Positions 1 to 9,534 of a DNA stretch of 64,000 bases are shown here, in pieces. Source of the stretch: Streptococcus infantis SK970 (lineage in GTDB: Bacteria; Bacillota; Bacilli; Lactobacillales; Streptococcaceae). A model generated the notes under the pieces. It made no database searches, was not told the origin of the DNA, and worked only from the letters and a program-made list of their open reading frames with translations. The translations under genes were made by a program, and so were the position numbers. The DNA is taken from NCBI GenBank assembly GCA_000223255.2, contig AFUT01000004.1, positions 89,630-153,629 of the forward strand, given 5' to 3'. The first letter of the stretch is position 1, and each line of letters begins with the position of its first letter.

Positions 1-598
1 CATGGACCAGTTCAGGGATTTCTTGCAAGCCAGCGAGTATTCCCTTGAAACATTCCAACTGTTGGTTAAAGTAGCTATCTGACTCTTCATCTGCAGTAGC
101 AAAGTGGGTAAAGATTCCCTCAACATTGGCTCCATGTTCCTTGAGTAAAGCTTGAGCTTTTGCTGCCTCGCTTGCACTTCTAAAACCAATTCGCCCCATA
201 CCTGAATCAATTTTAAGGTGAACGGTTAAACCTGACAAGTCTGGCTCTGTAGCTATGAGTTTCTGGATCCATTCCAATCCTGCCACTGTCAAGGTAATAT
301 CAAAATCCTTAGCCAATGAAAGGGATTCAACTTCAGATACTCCCAAAATGAGAATCTTCTTAGCAATGCCTGCCTGACGAAGCTCAAGGGCTTCATCAAT
401 ATTAGAAACGCAAAAGCCATCGACATCATCCTGGATAGCCGTCGCAACAGCTATCGCTCCGTGCCCATAGGCATTGGCTTTTACAACCGCCCATTTGAGG
501 GTATCTTTGGGAATGTGCGCTCCCATTTGTTGGATATTGTAGCGGATAGCTCCCAGGTCGATGAGGGCTTTGGTTGGTCTATGTGGACTAGTTTTCAT
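1..598 (-). CDS. alr: Alanine racemase, 5' part (runs off the window)
   Basis: Makes D-alanine from L-alanine with PLP for peptidoglycan synthesis. About 199 residues are present, beginning [11 protein letters not shown]; the 3' end lies left of position 1. The PLP-lysine motif [11 protein letters not shown] is near residue 40, and [16 protein letters not shown] and [12 protein letters not shown] follow in the usual family order. The ATG at 598 lies inside the last codons of acpS, so the two genes overlap by 11 bp and are probably translationally coupled. It appears to be the last visible gene of the secA-aroF-aroF-acpS-alr run. Identification is firm; only completeness is unknown. Confidence 0.95.
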   Translation of the reverse strand, partial: MKTSPHRPTKALIDLGAIRYNIQQMGAHIPKDTLKWAVVKANAYGHGAIAVATAIQDDVDGFCVSNIDEALELRQAGIAKKILILGVSEVESLSLAKDFDITLTVAGLEWIQKLIATEPDLSGLTVHLKIDSGMGRIGFRSASEAAKAQALLKEHGANVEGIFTHFATADEESDSYFNQQLECFKGILAGLQEIPELVH

Positions 599-950
599 GA
601 TTCTCCTCCAAAATAACACTAGCTGTCACAAACTGATCTGTATGGCTAATAGATAGCCAAACTTTTCCTGAAAACGGGGATTTGCTAAAGTAGGGAGCTC
701 CTCTTTCGTTATTCAAAACTTCCAAATCCTGAAAGCCTAGCTTCCCAATTCCCGTTCCCATAGCCTTTGAGAAAGCCTCTTTAGCTGACCAACGACCAGC
801 CAAATACTCAATCTGTCTACGACCTTTGAGGTTGGTAAAGCGCTCCATTTCCTTGTCTGTCAAGACACGTCGAGCAAAACCTTCTCTTTTTTCAACTGCA
901 TTTTGTATGGAAGCTAATTCTTCAATATCGATTCCGTGTCCAACTATCAT
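588..950 (-). CDS. acpS: Holo-[acyl-carrier-protein] synthase
   Basis: Transfers 4'-phosphopantetheine from CoA to acyl carrier protein, activating fatty acid synthesis. Starting at the ATG at 950 gives 120 residues, the usual streptococcal length, with [11 protein letters not shown] at the N terminus. The magnesium ligands Asp8 (GIDIEE) and Glu58 ([10 protein letters not shown]) are present. An in-frame ATG at 995 would add 15 residues, but that stretch forms a terminator-like hairpin and is not conserved in the family as I know it. No strong Shine-Dalgarno precedes 950, so translation may rely on coupling or reduced readthrough from aroF. It overlaps alr by 11 bp. Confidence 0.93.
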   Translation of the reverse strand: MIVGHGIDIEELASIQNAVEKREGFARRVLTDKEMERFTNLKGRRQIEYLAGRWSAKEAFSKAMGTGIGKLGFQDLEVLNNERGAPYFSKSPFSGKVWLSISHTDQFVTASVILEENHEN

Positions 951-957
951 TTTTATC

Positions 958-984
958 AAAAGGAGTTGAGATACCCCCAACTCC
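958..984 (-). terminator. Hairpin with short T run between aroF and acpS
   Basis: On the minus strand GGAGTTG and CAACTCC (plus 962-968 and 978-984) form a perfect 7-bp stem with a 9-nt loop, followed by TTTT (plus 958-961). It ends 8 nt before the acpS ATG, so it could act as a partial terminator or could sequester the start. The T run is short, so full termination is doubtful. Confidence 0.5.
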
Positions 985-995
985 ATCCTTTTCAC

Positions 996-2027
996 TTATT
1001 TTGTTAAGGTAGTATAGATTTCTTCTACCAAGGCAACTGTGTTTTCCCATCCTAGACATGGGTCTGTAATAGAGCAACCAAAGATTTCTGGTTGATTTTG
1101 TCGACCATCTGCCAAGTAGGACTCAATCATGAAACCTCGAACTGTTTTTTTAATCTTTTCATTCCAGTCACGATTGAGCAAAGATTGACGAACAATTCGA
1201 ATTTGCTCCATATATTGTTTCCCTGAATTATCATGGTTAGTATCAATCATGATAAAGGGATTTTCAAGACCCATAGACTCGTAACGTCCGATAGCATCTA
1301 AGAGAGTTTCATAGTAGAAGTTTGGTTCATTTTTCCCATATTCATTCACAGCTCCACGTAAGATAACGTGAGCCAAGGGATTCCCTGAAGTTTCAACTTC
1401 TTGGCCATGGAAGAGAAAGGTTTGTTTGTTTTGTGCTGCATAAATAGCATTAAACATAACAGACAGATTTCCAGAGGTTGGGTTCTTCATTCCCACTGGT
1501 GCATCGATTCCTGAAGCTACAAAACGGTGTTCCTGATCTTCTACTGAACGCGCACCCACGGCATGGTAGCTAACCAAGTCATCAACCAAGACTAGATTGG
1601 ATGGATAAAGCATTTCATCCGCTGTGGTTAATCCAGTTTCTGTAATCACTCGATAATGAAGTTGACGAACCGCTTGCAAACCATTAATCAAACTTGGAGC
1701 TTTAGAAGTATCTGGCTGATGAACTAAACCCTTGTAGCCATCTCCATTGGTACGAGGTTTAGCCGTGTATACACGCATGACCATGAAAATCTTATCGGCC
1801 ACTTTTTTCTGCAAGTCTGCCAAACGACGAGCATACTCAAGCACTGCTTCTTCATTATCAGACGAACAAGGTCCAATAACCAACAAGATTCGGTCATCCT
1901 TTCCTGAAAGGATGTCTGCTAGTTCATGATCACGACTTTCCTTATGTTGCAAAGCTTCTGCAGATAGCTGTGTTTCTGCCTTGATTGCATCAATATCGAT
2001 TTCTTGACCTTTCTCGATAAATGCCAT
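996..2027 (-). CDS. 3-deoxy-7-phosphoheptulonate (DAHP) synthase, downstream copy
   Basis: Condenses phosphoenolpyruvate with erythrose 4-phosphate, the first step of the shikimate pathway to aromatic amino acids. It has 343 residues, typical of class I (AroF/G/H type) enzymes. Visible motifs are LLVIGPCSSDNEEAVLEYA, VYTAKPRTNGDGYKGL, GARSVEDQEHRFVASG and the C-terminal IESYLADGRQ and SITDPCLGW. It lies one base after a second, clearly paralogous copy (2029-3060). In this enzyme class paralogues often differ in which aromatic amino acid inhibits them; the sequence alone does not tell which is which. Confidence 0.95.
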   Translation of the reverse strand: MAFIEKGQEIDIDAIKAETQLSAEALQHKESRDHELADILSGKDDRILLVIGPCSSDNEEAVLEYARRLADLQKKVADKIFMVMRVYTAKPRTNGDGYKGLVHQPDTSKAPSLINGLQAVRQLHYRVITETGLTTADEMLYPSNLVLVDDLVSYHAVGARSVEDQEHRFVASGIDAPVGMKNPTSGNLSVMFNAIYAAQNKQTFLFHGQEVETSGNPLAHVILRGAVNEYGKNEPNFYYETLLDAIGRYESMGLENPFIMIDTNHDNSGKQYMEQIRIVRQSLLNRDWNEKIKKTVRGFMIESYLADGRQNQPEIFGCSITDPCLGWENTVALVEEIYTTLTK

Positions 2028-2028
2028 A

Positions 2029-3060
2029 CTATTCTCCTAGTCTTTGGTAGATTTCGCGAACAAGAGCTTCGGTATTTCCCCATCCTAGACACGGATCTGT
2101 GATAGATTTTCCAAAGACTTCTGGTTCATTTTGTCGACCGTCTTCTAGATAAGACTCAATCATGAAACCACGGACATATTTTTTAATCTTTTCATTCCAG
2201 TCGCGGTTAATCAGAGTCTGACGAACGATACGAATCTGCTCCATGTACTGCTTACCTGAATTATCATGGTTAGTATCAATAATGATAAAGGGATTCTCAA
2301 GTCCCATCTTTTCATACTGAGCAATAGTATCCATCAAATTATCATAATAGTAGTTAGGAATGTTTTTCCCGTACTCGTTAAGAGCTCCACGGAGAATAGC
2401 ATGCGATAAAGGATTTCCAGTAGTTTCGACTTCTTTCCCTAGGAAAAGGAAGCTCTGCTTGTTTTGAGCTGCATAAATACCATTGAACATAACATTGAGA
2501 TTTCCTGAGGTTGGATTTTTAAATCCTGTTGGGAAATCTGCTCCACTGGCTACAAAACGGTGTTGTTGGTCTTCAACCGAACGAGCTCCAACTGCCATAT
2601 AAGAAATCAAATCATCTACCAAAGGAAGGTTCTCTGGGTACAACATTTCATCTGCTGTCGTCATTCCTGTTTCAGAAATAACACGATAGTGCAAATGACG
2701 AACCGCCTTGATCCCATTGATGAGACTAGGTGCTTCTTTGGCATTTGGTTGGTGAATTAAGCCCTTATATCCATCACCATTAGTACGTGGTTTTGCAGTA
2801 TAGACACGCATGACCATAAAGACACGGTCTTTGACTTCTTCTTGCAATTTTGACAAACGCTTAGCATATTCGAGAACTGCTTCTTCATTGTCAGATGAAC
2901 AGGGACCAATCACTAACAAAATACGCTGATCTTCACCACGAATAATAGCTTCAAGCTCTTGATCGCGTTGCTGTTTATTGGCCAGCGCTTGTCCTTCCAA
3001 CTTAGACAAACTACGAACTTCTTCAATATTAATTTTAGGACTTTTTGCTGTAAATACCAT
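2029..3060 (-). CDS. 3-deoxy-7-phosphoheptulonate (DAHP) synthase, upstream copy
   Basis: A second complete class I DAHP synthase of 343 residues, starting MVFTAKSPKINIEEVR. It keeps LLVIGPCSSDNEEAVLEYAKR, KPRTNGDGYKG and GARSVEDQQHRFVASG. Two ATGs lie in tandem at 3063 and 3060. The second is chosen because it sits 7 nt from AAGGAG, against 4 nt for the first. The gene follows secA by about 80 bp and has an imperfect hairpin before it, and is followed within one base by its paralogue. The pair looks like an old tandem duplication kept intact, which suggests two isoenzymes with different feedback control (inference). Confidence 0.95.
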   Translation of the reverse strand: MVFTAKSPKINIEEVRSLSKLEGQALANKQQRDQELEAIIRGEDQRILLVIGPCSSDNEEAVLEYAKRLSKLQEEVKDRVFMVMRVYTAKPRTNGDGYKGLIHQPNAKEAPSLINGIKAVRHLHYRVISETGMTTADEMLYPENLPLVDDLISYMAVGARSVEDQQHRFVASGADFPTGFKNPTSGNLNVMFNGIYAAQNKQSFLFLGKEVETTGNPLSHAILRGALNEYGKNIPNYYYDNLMDTIAQYEKMGLENPFIIIDTNHDNSGKQYMEQIRIVRQTLINRDWNEKIKKYVRGFMIESYLEDGRQNEPEVFGKSITDPCLGWGNTEALVREIYQRLGE

Positions 3061-3083
3061 CATTCATCTCCTTATAAAGCAAA

Positions 3084-3122
3084 CGGACGCCAAGCGAAAA
3101 TTTTGTTTTCACTAGGCATCCG
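3084..3122 (-). terminator. Imperfect terminator-like hairpin after secA
   Basis: On the minus strand CGGATGCC (plus 3115-3122) pairs with GGCGTCCG (plus 3084-3091) around an inner GAAAA/TTTTC stem, followed by TTTGCTTT. The T tract is interrupted, so it may only weaken readthrough into the DAHP synthase genes. Confidence 0.45.
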
Positions 3123-3140
3123 CCTGAAAATCAGTCAATC

Positions 3141-5653
3141 TTAACGTCGTTTACCGTGACAGTTTTTAAATTTCTTACCAGATCCACATGGACACAAGTC
3201 ATTACGTTTCACTTGACTGAGGTCTAAATCAGCTGGAAGACTTGTTTGTTGCGCAGCGATATTGCGAGTTGCTGTTGTACTGATATGATGTTCGGTTTGT
3301 GGTCGTTCTTGTTCATGAATTTGTGCTTTCATCATCAAGCGAGTCACATCAAACTCAATTGAGCCAATCATATCATTAAACATACGGAAGCCTTCCGCTT
3401 GATATTCCACGACAGGGTTGTTTTGGGCATAACCACGAAGACCAACAGCATTTCTCAACTGATCAAGGGCATCGATATGGTCAGTCCACTTGTTATCTAC
3501 AACACGTAGAATCAAGACTTTCTGGAATTCTTTAACAGCTTCTTCATCACGAAGTTTAGCAACTTGGCTATCGTAGACTTTCAATGCACGTTGGTATAGT
3601 TCATCCTTGATAGCTTGGTCTGACAGACCTTCTAAATCTGAAAGTGAAATCGAATCTTCTGGAAGCAAGTTGTACTTCGCAAAGTTTAAGATTGCTGCGA
3701 GTTTTTCATCTTGATTAGAACGAGCATGCCCATCTACGATTCGTTCAATAGTGCGGCGAATCATAGCGTGAATTTCAGGAGCCAAGTCACGCTCTGCAGT
3801 AATCACATCATAACGTTGCGCGTAGATAATTTCACGTTGTTCACGCATAACATCATCATATTGAAGGACTTGTTTACGAGTATCGTAGTTATTTCCTTCA
3901 ACACGTTTTTGCGCTGCTTCGACCTGACGTGTCAACATGCGAGATTCGATGGCTTCGTCAGACATGTTAAGACGTTCAAAGACACCTTTCAAACGTTCTG
4001 AACCAAAACGTTTCATCAAATCGTCTTCAAGTGACAAGTAGAATTGTGATTCTCCTGGGTCACCTTGACGACCTGAACGTCCACGAAGCTGGTTGTCAAT
4101 ACGACGACTTTCGTGACGTTCAGTACCGATGACACAAAGTCCTCCAAGCTCACGAACCCCTTCACCAAGCTTAATATCAGTACCACGACCAGCCATGTTG
4201 GTTGCGATTGTAACCGCGCCACGTTGACCAGCATTCATGATGATTTGCGCTTCTCTGTAGTGGTTCTTCGCATTCAATACTTCGTGTGGTACGCCTGCTT
4301 CAACCAATTTCTTAGAAAGAAGATCACTGGTTTCAACAGCGACGGTACCTACCAAGACTGGTTGACCTTTTTGGTGACGAGCCTTAACATCTTCAACGAC
4401 AGCCTTAAATTTCGCATCAAGACTTGCATAGAGAAGGTCTGAGTGGTCGATACGTTGAATTGGACGGTTAGTTGGGATTGGGATAACACGAATGTTGTAG
4501 ATTTCGCGGAATTCTTCTTCTTCTGTTTTACCTGTACCTGTCATCCCTGCCAATTTTTTATACATACGGAAGAGGTTTTGGTAGGTGATAGAAGCTGAAG
4601 TCTTGGTCTCGTCTTGGATTGGCACACCTTCTTTTGCTTCAATCGCTTGGTGCAATCCGTCAGAGTATCGACGACCTTCCATGGTACGACCTGTAAATTG
4701 GTCGACAATCAAGATTTCCTGCTCTTCACTAACCACATAGTCGATATCCAGAATCATGATGTAGTTAGCACGAAGGGCATTGTCGATAAAGTGAGTCAAT
4801 GCTACGTTTTCAATATCATAAAGATTTTCTAGTTTAAAGTAGCTTTCAGCCTTATCAATACCAGAATCTGACAAACCGATCGTCTTAGACTGAATATCAA
4901 TGATGTAGTCGTCTTTATTTAACGACTTCACGAAATAGTCAGCCATATGATAGAGTTGGCTCGTTTCAACAGCGTTAGCCCCTGATACGATCAACGGCGT
5001 ACGAGCTTCATCAATCAAAATAGAGTCAACCTCATCGACCAAGGCATAGTTGAGTGGACGTTGTACCATGTTCTCTGCACGAACAACCATATTATCACGA
5101 AGGTAGTCAAAACCAATCTCTGAGTTCGTTGAGTATGTAATATCACAGAGATAAGCTTCTTTTTCTCCATTGGAGATTTTGCAGCCAAGTTAATCCCTAC
5201 TGATAAACCAAGCCAAGAGTACAACTCACCCATCTCAGTCGCGTCACGTTCTGTAAGGTATTCGTTAACTGTAACTACGTGCACTCCCTTACCTGCAAGG
5301 GCATTGAGGTAAACCGGCATTGTCGCTGTCAAGGTTTTACCTTCCCCTGTACGCATCTCAGGAACGTCACCATGGTGAAGAACGATCCCACCCATAACCT
5401 GAACCTTGTATGGGAAGAGTCCAAGAACACGCTTAGCCCCCTCACGTACGACCGCAAATGCTTCATATAAGAGTTGATCAAGCGTTTCACCATTTTGATA
5501 ACGTTGCTTAAATTCTTCTGTCTTAGCTTGCAACTGCTCGTCTGTCAAAGCAGCCATTTCATCTTCGTATTTGAGGACTTTATCAGCCATCTTTTCTAAG
5601 CGGCGGAGCTCTCCTTTATCATTTTCAATGATAGTTTTTAGTAAATTTGCCAT
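3141..5653 (-). pseudogene. secA: Preprotein translocase ATPase SecA, frameshifted in this sequence
   Basis: Motor ATPase that drives secreted proteins through SecYEG. Residues 1-165 read in one frame ([18 protein letters not shown], Walker A MRTGEGKT near 100-107). The rest reads in another frame, with [19 protein letters not shown], the helicase motif [11 protein letters not shown] and the C-terminal zinc motif [14 protein letters not shown]. The break is at a run of five T (plus 5160-5164); one extra base restores [11 protein letters not shown] and a full-length protein of about 837 residues. SecA is essential in streptococci and the rest of the gene is undamaged, so a missing base in the sequence is more likely than real inactivation. 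Confidence 0.93.
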
Positions 5654-5696
5654 TTTTTTCCTTACTATACATTCTGATTTTTAAAAAGTTCTTTTT

Positions 5697-5725
5697 ATTG
5701 TAACATACTTGCTATTATTTTTCAA
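5697..5725 (-). promoter_or_regulatory. secA promoter
   Basis: On the minus strand TTGAAA (plus 5720-5725), a 17-bp spacer and TACAAT (plus 5697-5702) match sigma-A consensus closely. The start codon at 5653 has AAGGA upstream. This promoter probably serves secA and the downstream aroF-aroF-acpS-alr genes. Confidence 0.8.
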
Positions 5726-5749
5726 GAAGGAACACGCAGTTATCTAGCT

Positions 5750-5777
5750 AAAAGAGGCCCATTTAGAGCCTCTTTTT
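5750..5777 (-). terminator. Terminator after the LemA gene
   Basis: AAAGAGGC and GCCTCTTT form a stem with a 7-8 nt loop and A/T tracts on both sides, so it can work in both directions. Its position, about 50 bp after the LemA stop, fits the end of the TPM-LemA unit. Confidence 0.8.
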
Positions 5778-5829
5778 CATAAATCATCGAACTATTCTAG
5801 TCATCAATTTTCTTTTAAAAATAGCAAGT

Positions 5830-6423
5830 TTACTCTTTGGTTGTAGAATTACCAAAATCAACCTTTGGAGCCGTCTTGGCTTCTTCACTTTCTTTGAAGG
5901 TTTCTGCCTCTTTAAAGTTCATCATGTTAGCTAAAAGGACTGTCGGGAAGCTTCTTAATTTTTGATTGTATTCTGTTGCCGCTTGGTTGTAATCCTTGCG
6001 GGCTACAAAGATACGATTTTCACTTCCAGCCAACTCCGTCATCAATTGTTCCACATTTTGATTGCTCTTAAGCTCAGGATAGTTCTCCGTCAACACAAGC
6101 AGGCGTGAAATAGCTGAACTCAACTCACTTTGAGCCTCTTGGTTTTCCTTTGAGGTCACTGAGCCAGTTCCAATTTTTGCTCGCGCTTCTGCGATTTGGG
6201 TAAAGACTTCTGTTTCATGGTTCATCTGTCCTTTGACAGACTCTACCAGATTTCCTATCAAGTCAGAACGACGTTGAAGGGCTGTCGCTACATCTGCTTG
6301 CGCTTGCTCGACCTTGGTTTGTTCGGAGACGAGACCGTTATAAGTGCCTACTACTGAGCAACCGCCAAGTAAGATAATAGCCAGCAAAATGCCCAATACA
6401 TAAATGATTCCTTTATTTTTCAT
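5830..6423 (-). CDS. LemA family lipoprotein
   Basis: 197 residues. A hydrophobic N terminus ends in the lipobox LLGGC with Cys22, so it should be lipid-anchored. The rest is helical LemA sequence (NGLVSEQTKVEQAQADV, QRRSDLIGNLVESVKG, LTENYPELKSNQNV, NQKLRSFPTVLLANMMNF). LemA proteins form helical bundles; their exact function is not settled. It sits 38 bp downstream of a TPM-domain membrane protein, a pairing common in bacteria, and the two share a promoter and terminator. Many LemA proteins have a plain N-terminal anchor, so the lipobox is worth noting. Confidence 0.92.
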   Translation of the reverse strand: MKNKGIIYVLGILLAIILLGGCSVVGTYNGLVSEQTKVEQAQADVATALQRRSDLIGNLVESVKGQMNHETEVFTQIAEARAKIGTGSVTSKENQEAQSELSSAISRLLVLTENYPELKSNQNVEQLMTELAGSENRIFVARKDYNQAATEYNQKLRSFPTVLLANMMNFKEAETFKESEEAKTAPKVDFGNSTTKE

Positions 6424-6461
6424 ATCTAAACCTACTTATTTCCTTAATTTTTATACGAACA

Positions 6462-7304
6462 TTACCAATCATCGGATGAGCCACCGCCATCGAAGCCACC
6501 GCCGTCCCAGCTACTAGAGGAGTCTGAACCTGAGTCGGACCAAGACGAATCCGAATCTGATGAGTCACTGAACCACCATCCGCCGTCAGAGGAATCTCCT
6601 CCTCGGCCGCCTCCGCCTCCTCTAATAATGGCTATAAATACGATAATGAAATAAATGATTATCCCGACTCCGTAGACATTGTCCATAGGGTCACTGTTTT
6701 TGCGACGACTTGATGAGTTGCTATTGCGACTAGATTTTTTACCACTAATACTTTCAGAATAACGTTTGATTTTAGCGGAGTCTTCATCAGACGAGAAGGT
6801 TCCGGTTCCTCTATAAAACTGATTGTCCAAGCCTTTGACAATCGCTAAGATACCCTTACTATAGTCTCCATTTTTAAAATCCGTACGACTGGCTGCCAGC
6901 AATTGCTTGGTTTGATAATCCGTTATTCTAATGGCGGTGTTATTACTGGTTTCAATTCTTGATTTACGGTCTTGAACGGCTACTACAATGAGACTTCCAA
7001 AATTATCTCCTGAATAGCCAATCTTCCAAGCCCTGGCAGTTTCATTAGCCACCGTTTCAATGCTTTCTCCTTCCAGACTATCTACGATATAGACACCTAT
7101 TTGGAGCTTTCCTGCCTTTTGACTATTAGCTTCATTCAAATCACGAATTTGAGTGATAGTTTCCTCTGTCAAATAATGATCCGGGTCATAAATCCCGTAC
7201 TCAGGTTTTTCAGGTGCAGTGAATGCTGACAAGAAGAAAAATGCCATCAGCAATCCAAGTAAACACACCCAGAAACGATTCTTTAACAATCTATCTTTTT
7301 TCAT
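6462..7304 (-). CDS. TPM-domain (YgcG-like) membrane protein with Gly/Ser/Asp/Trp-rich tail
   Basis: 280 residues from the ATG at 7304, which has AAGGAGG seven bases upstream; an in-frame ATG at 7322 lies before that site and is not favoured. A signal-like hydrophobic segment (residues 10-30) is followed by a TPM domain of the YgcG type, starting near GIYDPDHYLTEETITQIRDL and including DRKSRIETSNN. A transmembrane helix lies near residues 205-230, and a long low-complexity tail of G, S, D and W ends the protein. The TPM domain should be outside the membrane. The function is unknown; the constant LemA partner suggests an envelope role. Confidence 0.9.
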   Translation of the reverse strand: MKKDRLLKNRFWVCLLGLLMAFFFLSAFTAPEKPEYGIYDPDHYLTEETITQIRDLNEANSQKAGKLQIGVYIVDSLEGESIETVANETARAWKIGYSGDNFGSLIVVAVQDRKSRIETSNNTAIRITDYQTKQLLAASRTDFKNGDYSKGILAIVKGLDNQFYRGTGTFSSDEDSAKIKRYSESISGKKSSRNSNSSSRRKNSDPMDNVYGVGIIIYFIIVFIAIIRGGGGGRGGDSSDGGWWFSDSSDSDSSWSDSGSDSSSSWDGGGFDGGGSSDDW

Positions 7305-7339
7305 AATAACCTCCTTATGCAAGGAAAATTGTTTAGAGC

Positions 7340-7348
7340 ATTATAGCA
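7340..7348 (-). promoter_or_regulatory. Extended -10 promoter for the TPM-LemA genes
   Basis: Minus-strand TGCTATAAT is a perfect extended -10. No good -35 lies 17 bp upstream, as is usual for extended -10 promoters. It is about 36 bp before the start codon at 7304. Confidence 0.65.
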
Positions 7349-7458
7349 TTTTGAATCTTACAAAGAAAGTACATTTTCATTACAAAACTATGACAAGAGT
7401 TCAGAAAATCATGTTCATTTGATGACAAATTTAGTTCTACGCTCTTGGTATCCTCTAC

Positions 7459-7490
7459 AAAAAAGAAGGTCTGAGAACCTTCTTCTTTTT
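7459..7490 (-). terminator. Terminator after der
   Basis: Minus-strand AGAAGGT and ACCTTCT stem with a 6-nt loop followed by a T run, directly after the der stop at 7497. A/T tracts on both sides make it potentially bidirectional. Confidence 0.8.
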
Positions 7491-7496
7491 ATCATT

Positions 7497-8807
7497 TTAT
7501 TTCCGTTTTCTTGCAATCAGATGAATCGGCGTTCCTTCAAAGACAAAGGCCTTGCGGATCTGATTTTCCAAGAAACGCAAGTAGGAGAAGTGCATAAGTT
7601 CTTCTTCATTCACAAAGATAACAAAGGTCGGTGGTTTAGTTGCCACTTGAGTCGCATAGAAGATCTTAAGACGTTTCCCTTTATCAGTCGGTGTTGGGTT
7701 GATGGCAATAGCATCCATAATGACATCATTCAAGACTGCTGATGGGATACGAGTGTTTTGGCTCTCGCTGATTTGTTTGATCATCTGAGGTAGCTTGTGG
7801 AGACGTTGCTTGGTCAGAGCAGATACAAAGATAATCGGTGCGTAAGGCAGGTATTGGAACTGCTCACGGATATCCTCTTCCCAGTTTTTCATGGTGTGGT
7901 TATCTTTTTCAAGAGTATCCCACTTATTGACCACGATGATCATCCCTTTACCGGCTTCGTGGGCAAAGCCGGCGATACGTTTGTCGTACTCACGGATGCC
8001 TTCTTCGGCATTGAGCACCATCAAGACTACATCCGAACGGTCAATAGCACGCATGGCACGCATAACTGAGTATTTCTCTGTGTTTTCATAGACTTTACCA
8101 GACTTACGCATACCTGCCGTATCAATCATGGTAAACTCTTGACCATCTTCATCTGTAAAATGCGTGTCGATAGCGTCACGAGTTGTACCAGCTACGGGAC
8201 TAGCAATCACGCGATCTTCTCCCAAAATGGCATTGATCAAGCTAGATTTTCCGACATTTGGACGACCAATCAAACTGAATTTAATGACATCTGGATTTTC
8301 TTCTTCAACTTCATGTGGAAGATTTTCGACGATAGCATCCAACACATCCCCTGTACCAATCCCGTGAACAGATGAAATTGGCAGTGGTTCACCCAAGCCT
8401 AGTGCATAAAAATCATAGATATCATTTCGCATCTCAGGATTGTCCACCTTGTTGACTGCAAGGATGACCGGTTTATGGGTTTTATAGAGTTTACGAGCTA
8501 CGTATTCGTCTGCATCTGTGATTCCTTCTTTTCCAGAAACGACAAAGACGATGACGTCTGCCTCTTCCATGGCAATTTCTGCCTGGTGCTTGATTTGTTC
8601 CATAAACGGAGCATCGACATCATCAATCCCTCCAGTATCAATCATACTAAAAGAACGATTGAGCCATTCACCAGTCGCATAGATACGGTCTCGTGTTACT
8701 CCTTCGATATCTTCTACGATTGAGATACGTTCCCCTGCAATACGGTTAAACAGGGTTGATTTCCCAACATTGGGACGTCCTACAATGGCAACAGTTGGTA
8801 AGGCCAT
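7497..8807 (-). CDS. der: Ribosome biogenesis GTPase Der (EngA)
   Basis: Double GTPase needed for maturation of the large ribosomal subunit. 436 residues, the normal length. Two G domains in tandem each carry GRPNVGKS (near residues 9-16 and 180-187). The first has DTGG and NKVD; the second has DTAGMRKSG and NKWD. The C-terminal KH-like domain ends in a basic tail (HLIARKRK). It is the last gene of the nrdR-dnaB-dnaI-nitroreductase-der run, 13 bp after the nitroreductase, and ends in a strong terminator. Its own SD (GTGAG) is weak. Confidence 0.97.
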   Translation of the reverse strand: MALPTVAIVGRPNVGKSTLFNRIAGERISIVEDIEGVTRDRIYATGEWLNRSFSMIDTGGIDDVDAPFMEQIKHQAEIAMEEADVIVFVVSGKEGITDADEYVARKLYKTHKPVILAVNKVDNPEMRNDIYDFYALGLGEPLPISSVHGIGTGDVLDAIVENLPHEVEEENPDVIKFSLIGRPNVGKSSLINAILGEDRVIASPVAGTTRDAIDTHFTDEDGQEFTMIDTAGMRKSGKVYENTEKYSVMRAMRAIDRSDVVLMVLNAEEGIREYDKRIAGFAHEAGKGMIIVVNKWDTLEKDNHTMKNWEEDIREQFQYLPYAPIIFVSALTKQRLHKLPQMIKQISESQNTRIPSAVLNDVIMDAIAINPTPTDKGKRLKIFYATQVATKPPTFVIFVNEEELMHFSYLRFLENQIRKAFVFEGTPIHLIARKRK

Positions 8808-8820
8808 GTTTTCTCACTTT

Positions 8821-9534
8821 CTACAATAAGTTCTTTTGTTCAAGATTTTCTCTAGTTGAGCTTGGTTCAGGCTGACCGAATTGCTCCGCAAGACGCTGAC
8901 TCCAAGTGGTAGTCGCACGCGCTCCTGCGTATTCAGTCTGCACACGGTCATAGGCTTCAATAGCCTCAGTTGTTTGTTCTTGGTATTCTTCCTCAAAAAC
9001 AACATTCTCGAGTGGCAATCTTGGTTTTACATCGTGTTGTTGATTTGGTACGCCTAGTGCAATCCCAAAAACTGGATAAGTATAGTCAGGAAGTTTGAAC
9101 AATTCTGCTAATTCAACAGATTTGTAACGTACCAAGCCGATAATCACTCCACCGTAGCCAAGACTTTCTGCCGCAAGAAGCGTATTTTGTCCAGCTAGTG
9201 CTGCGTCTACTGAAGTAATGAGGAGCCCTTCCACCCCTTGAGGTTGGAAAATATCGGTATGGAGACGAGCTCCTTTTTCTGCACGGTTTAAATCTCCTAC
9301 AAAGAGAAGGAAGGCAGCAGACTGACGAATCGCTTCCTGAGGAACCAGCTCAAAAAGAGCATCTTTCTTTTCTTGACTTCTGACTACAATCACAGAATAA
9401 GATTGGAAATTTTTCCAAGAAGAAGCCATTTGTCCTGCAGACAAAATGGTATTTAAATCTTCCTGTGGAATCGCTTCTTCTTTAAATCTGCGAACCGAGG
9501 TATGAGATTTCATTAATGTGATTGTTTCATTCAT
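8821..9534 (-). CDS. NADPH-dependent nitroreductase/flavin oxidoreductase family protein
   Basis: 237 residues of the FMN-binding nitroreductase fold. The N-terminal RRFKEEAIPQEDL matches the phosphate-binding arginines of the NfsA/FRP type, and the middle has LLAAESLGYGGVIIG and FGIALGVPNQQ. Such enzymes use NAD(P)H to reduce quinones, nitro compounds or flavins; the natural substrate cannot be read here. The start overlaps the dnaI stop (ATGA at 9531-9534), so the two are translationally coupled inside the replication operon. The operon position may be accidental rather than functional. Confidence 0.88.
   Translation of the reverse strand: MNETITLMKSHTSVRRFKEEAIPQEDLNTILSAGQMASSWKNFQSYSVIVVRSQEKKDALFELVPQEAIRQSAAFLLFVGDLNRAEKGARLHTDIFQPQGVEGLLITSVDAALAGQNTLLAAESLGYGGVIIGLVRYKSVELAELFKLPDYTYPVFGIALGVPNQQHDVKPRLPLENVVFEEEYQEQTTEAIEAYDRVQTEYAGARATTTWSQRLAEQFGQPEPSSTRENLEQKNLL

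Noticed and set aside
3141..5653. Programmed ribosomal frameshifting in secA
   Set aside because: No stimulatory structure or conserved use is known for this gene, and the same type of break occurs in many unrelated genes here.
7797..8723. Several plus-strand frames across der
   Set aside because: All are antisense to a perfectly conserved essential gene; codon bias of der leaves open frames on the other strand.
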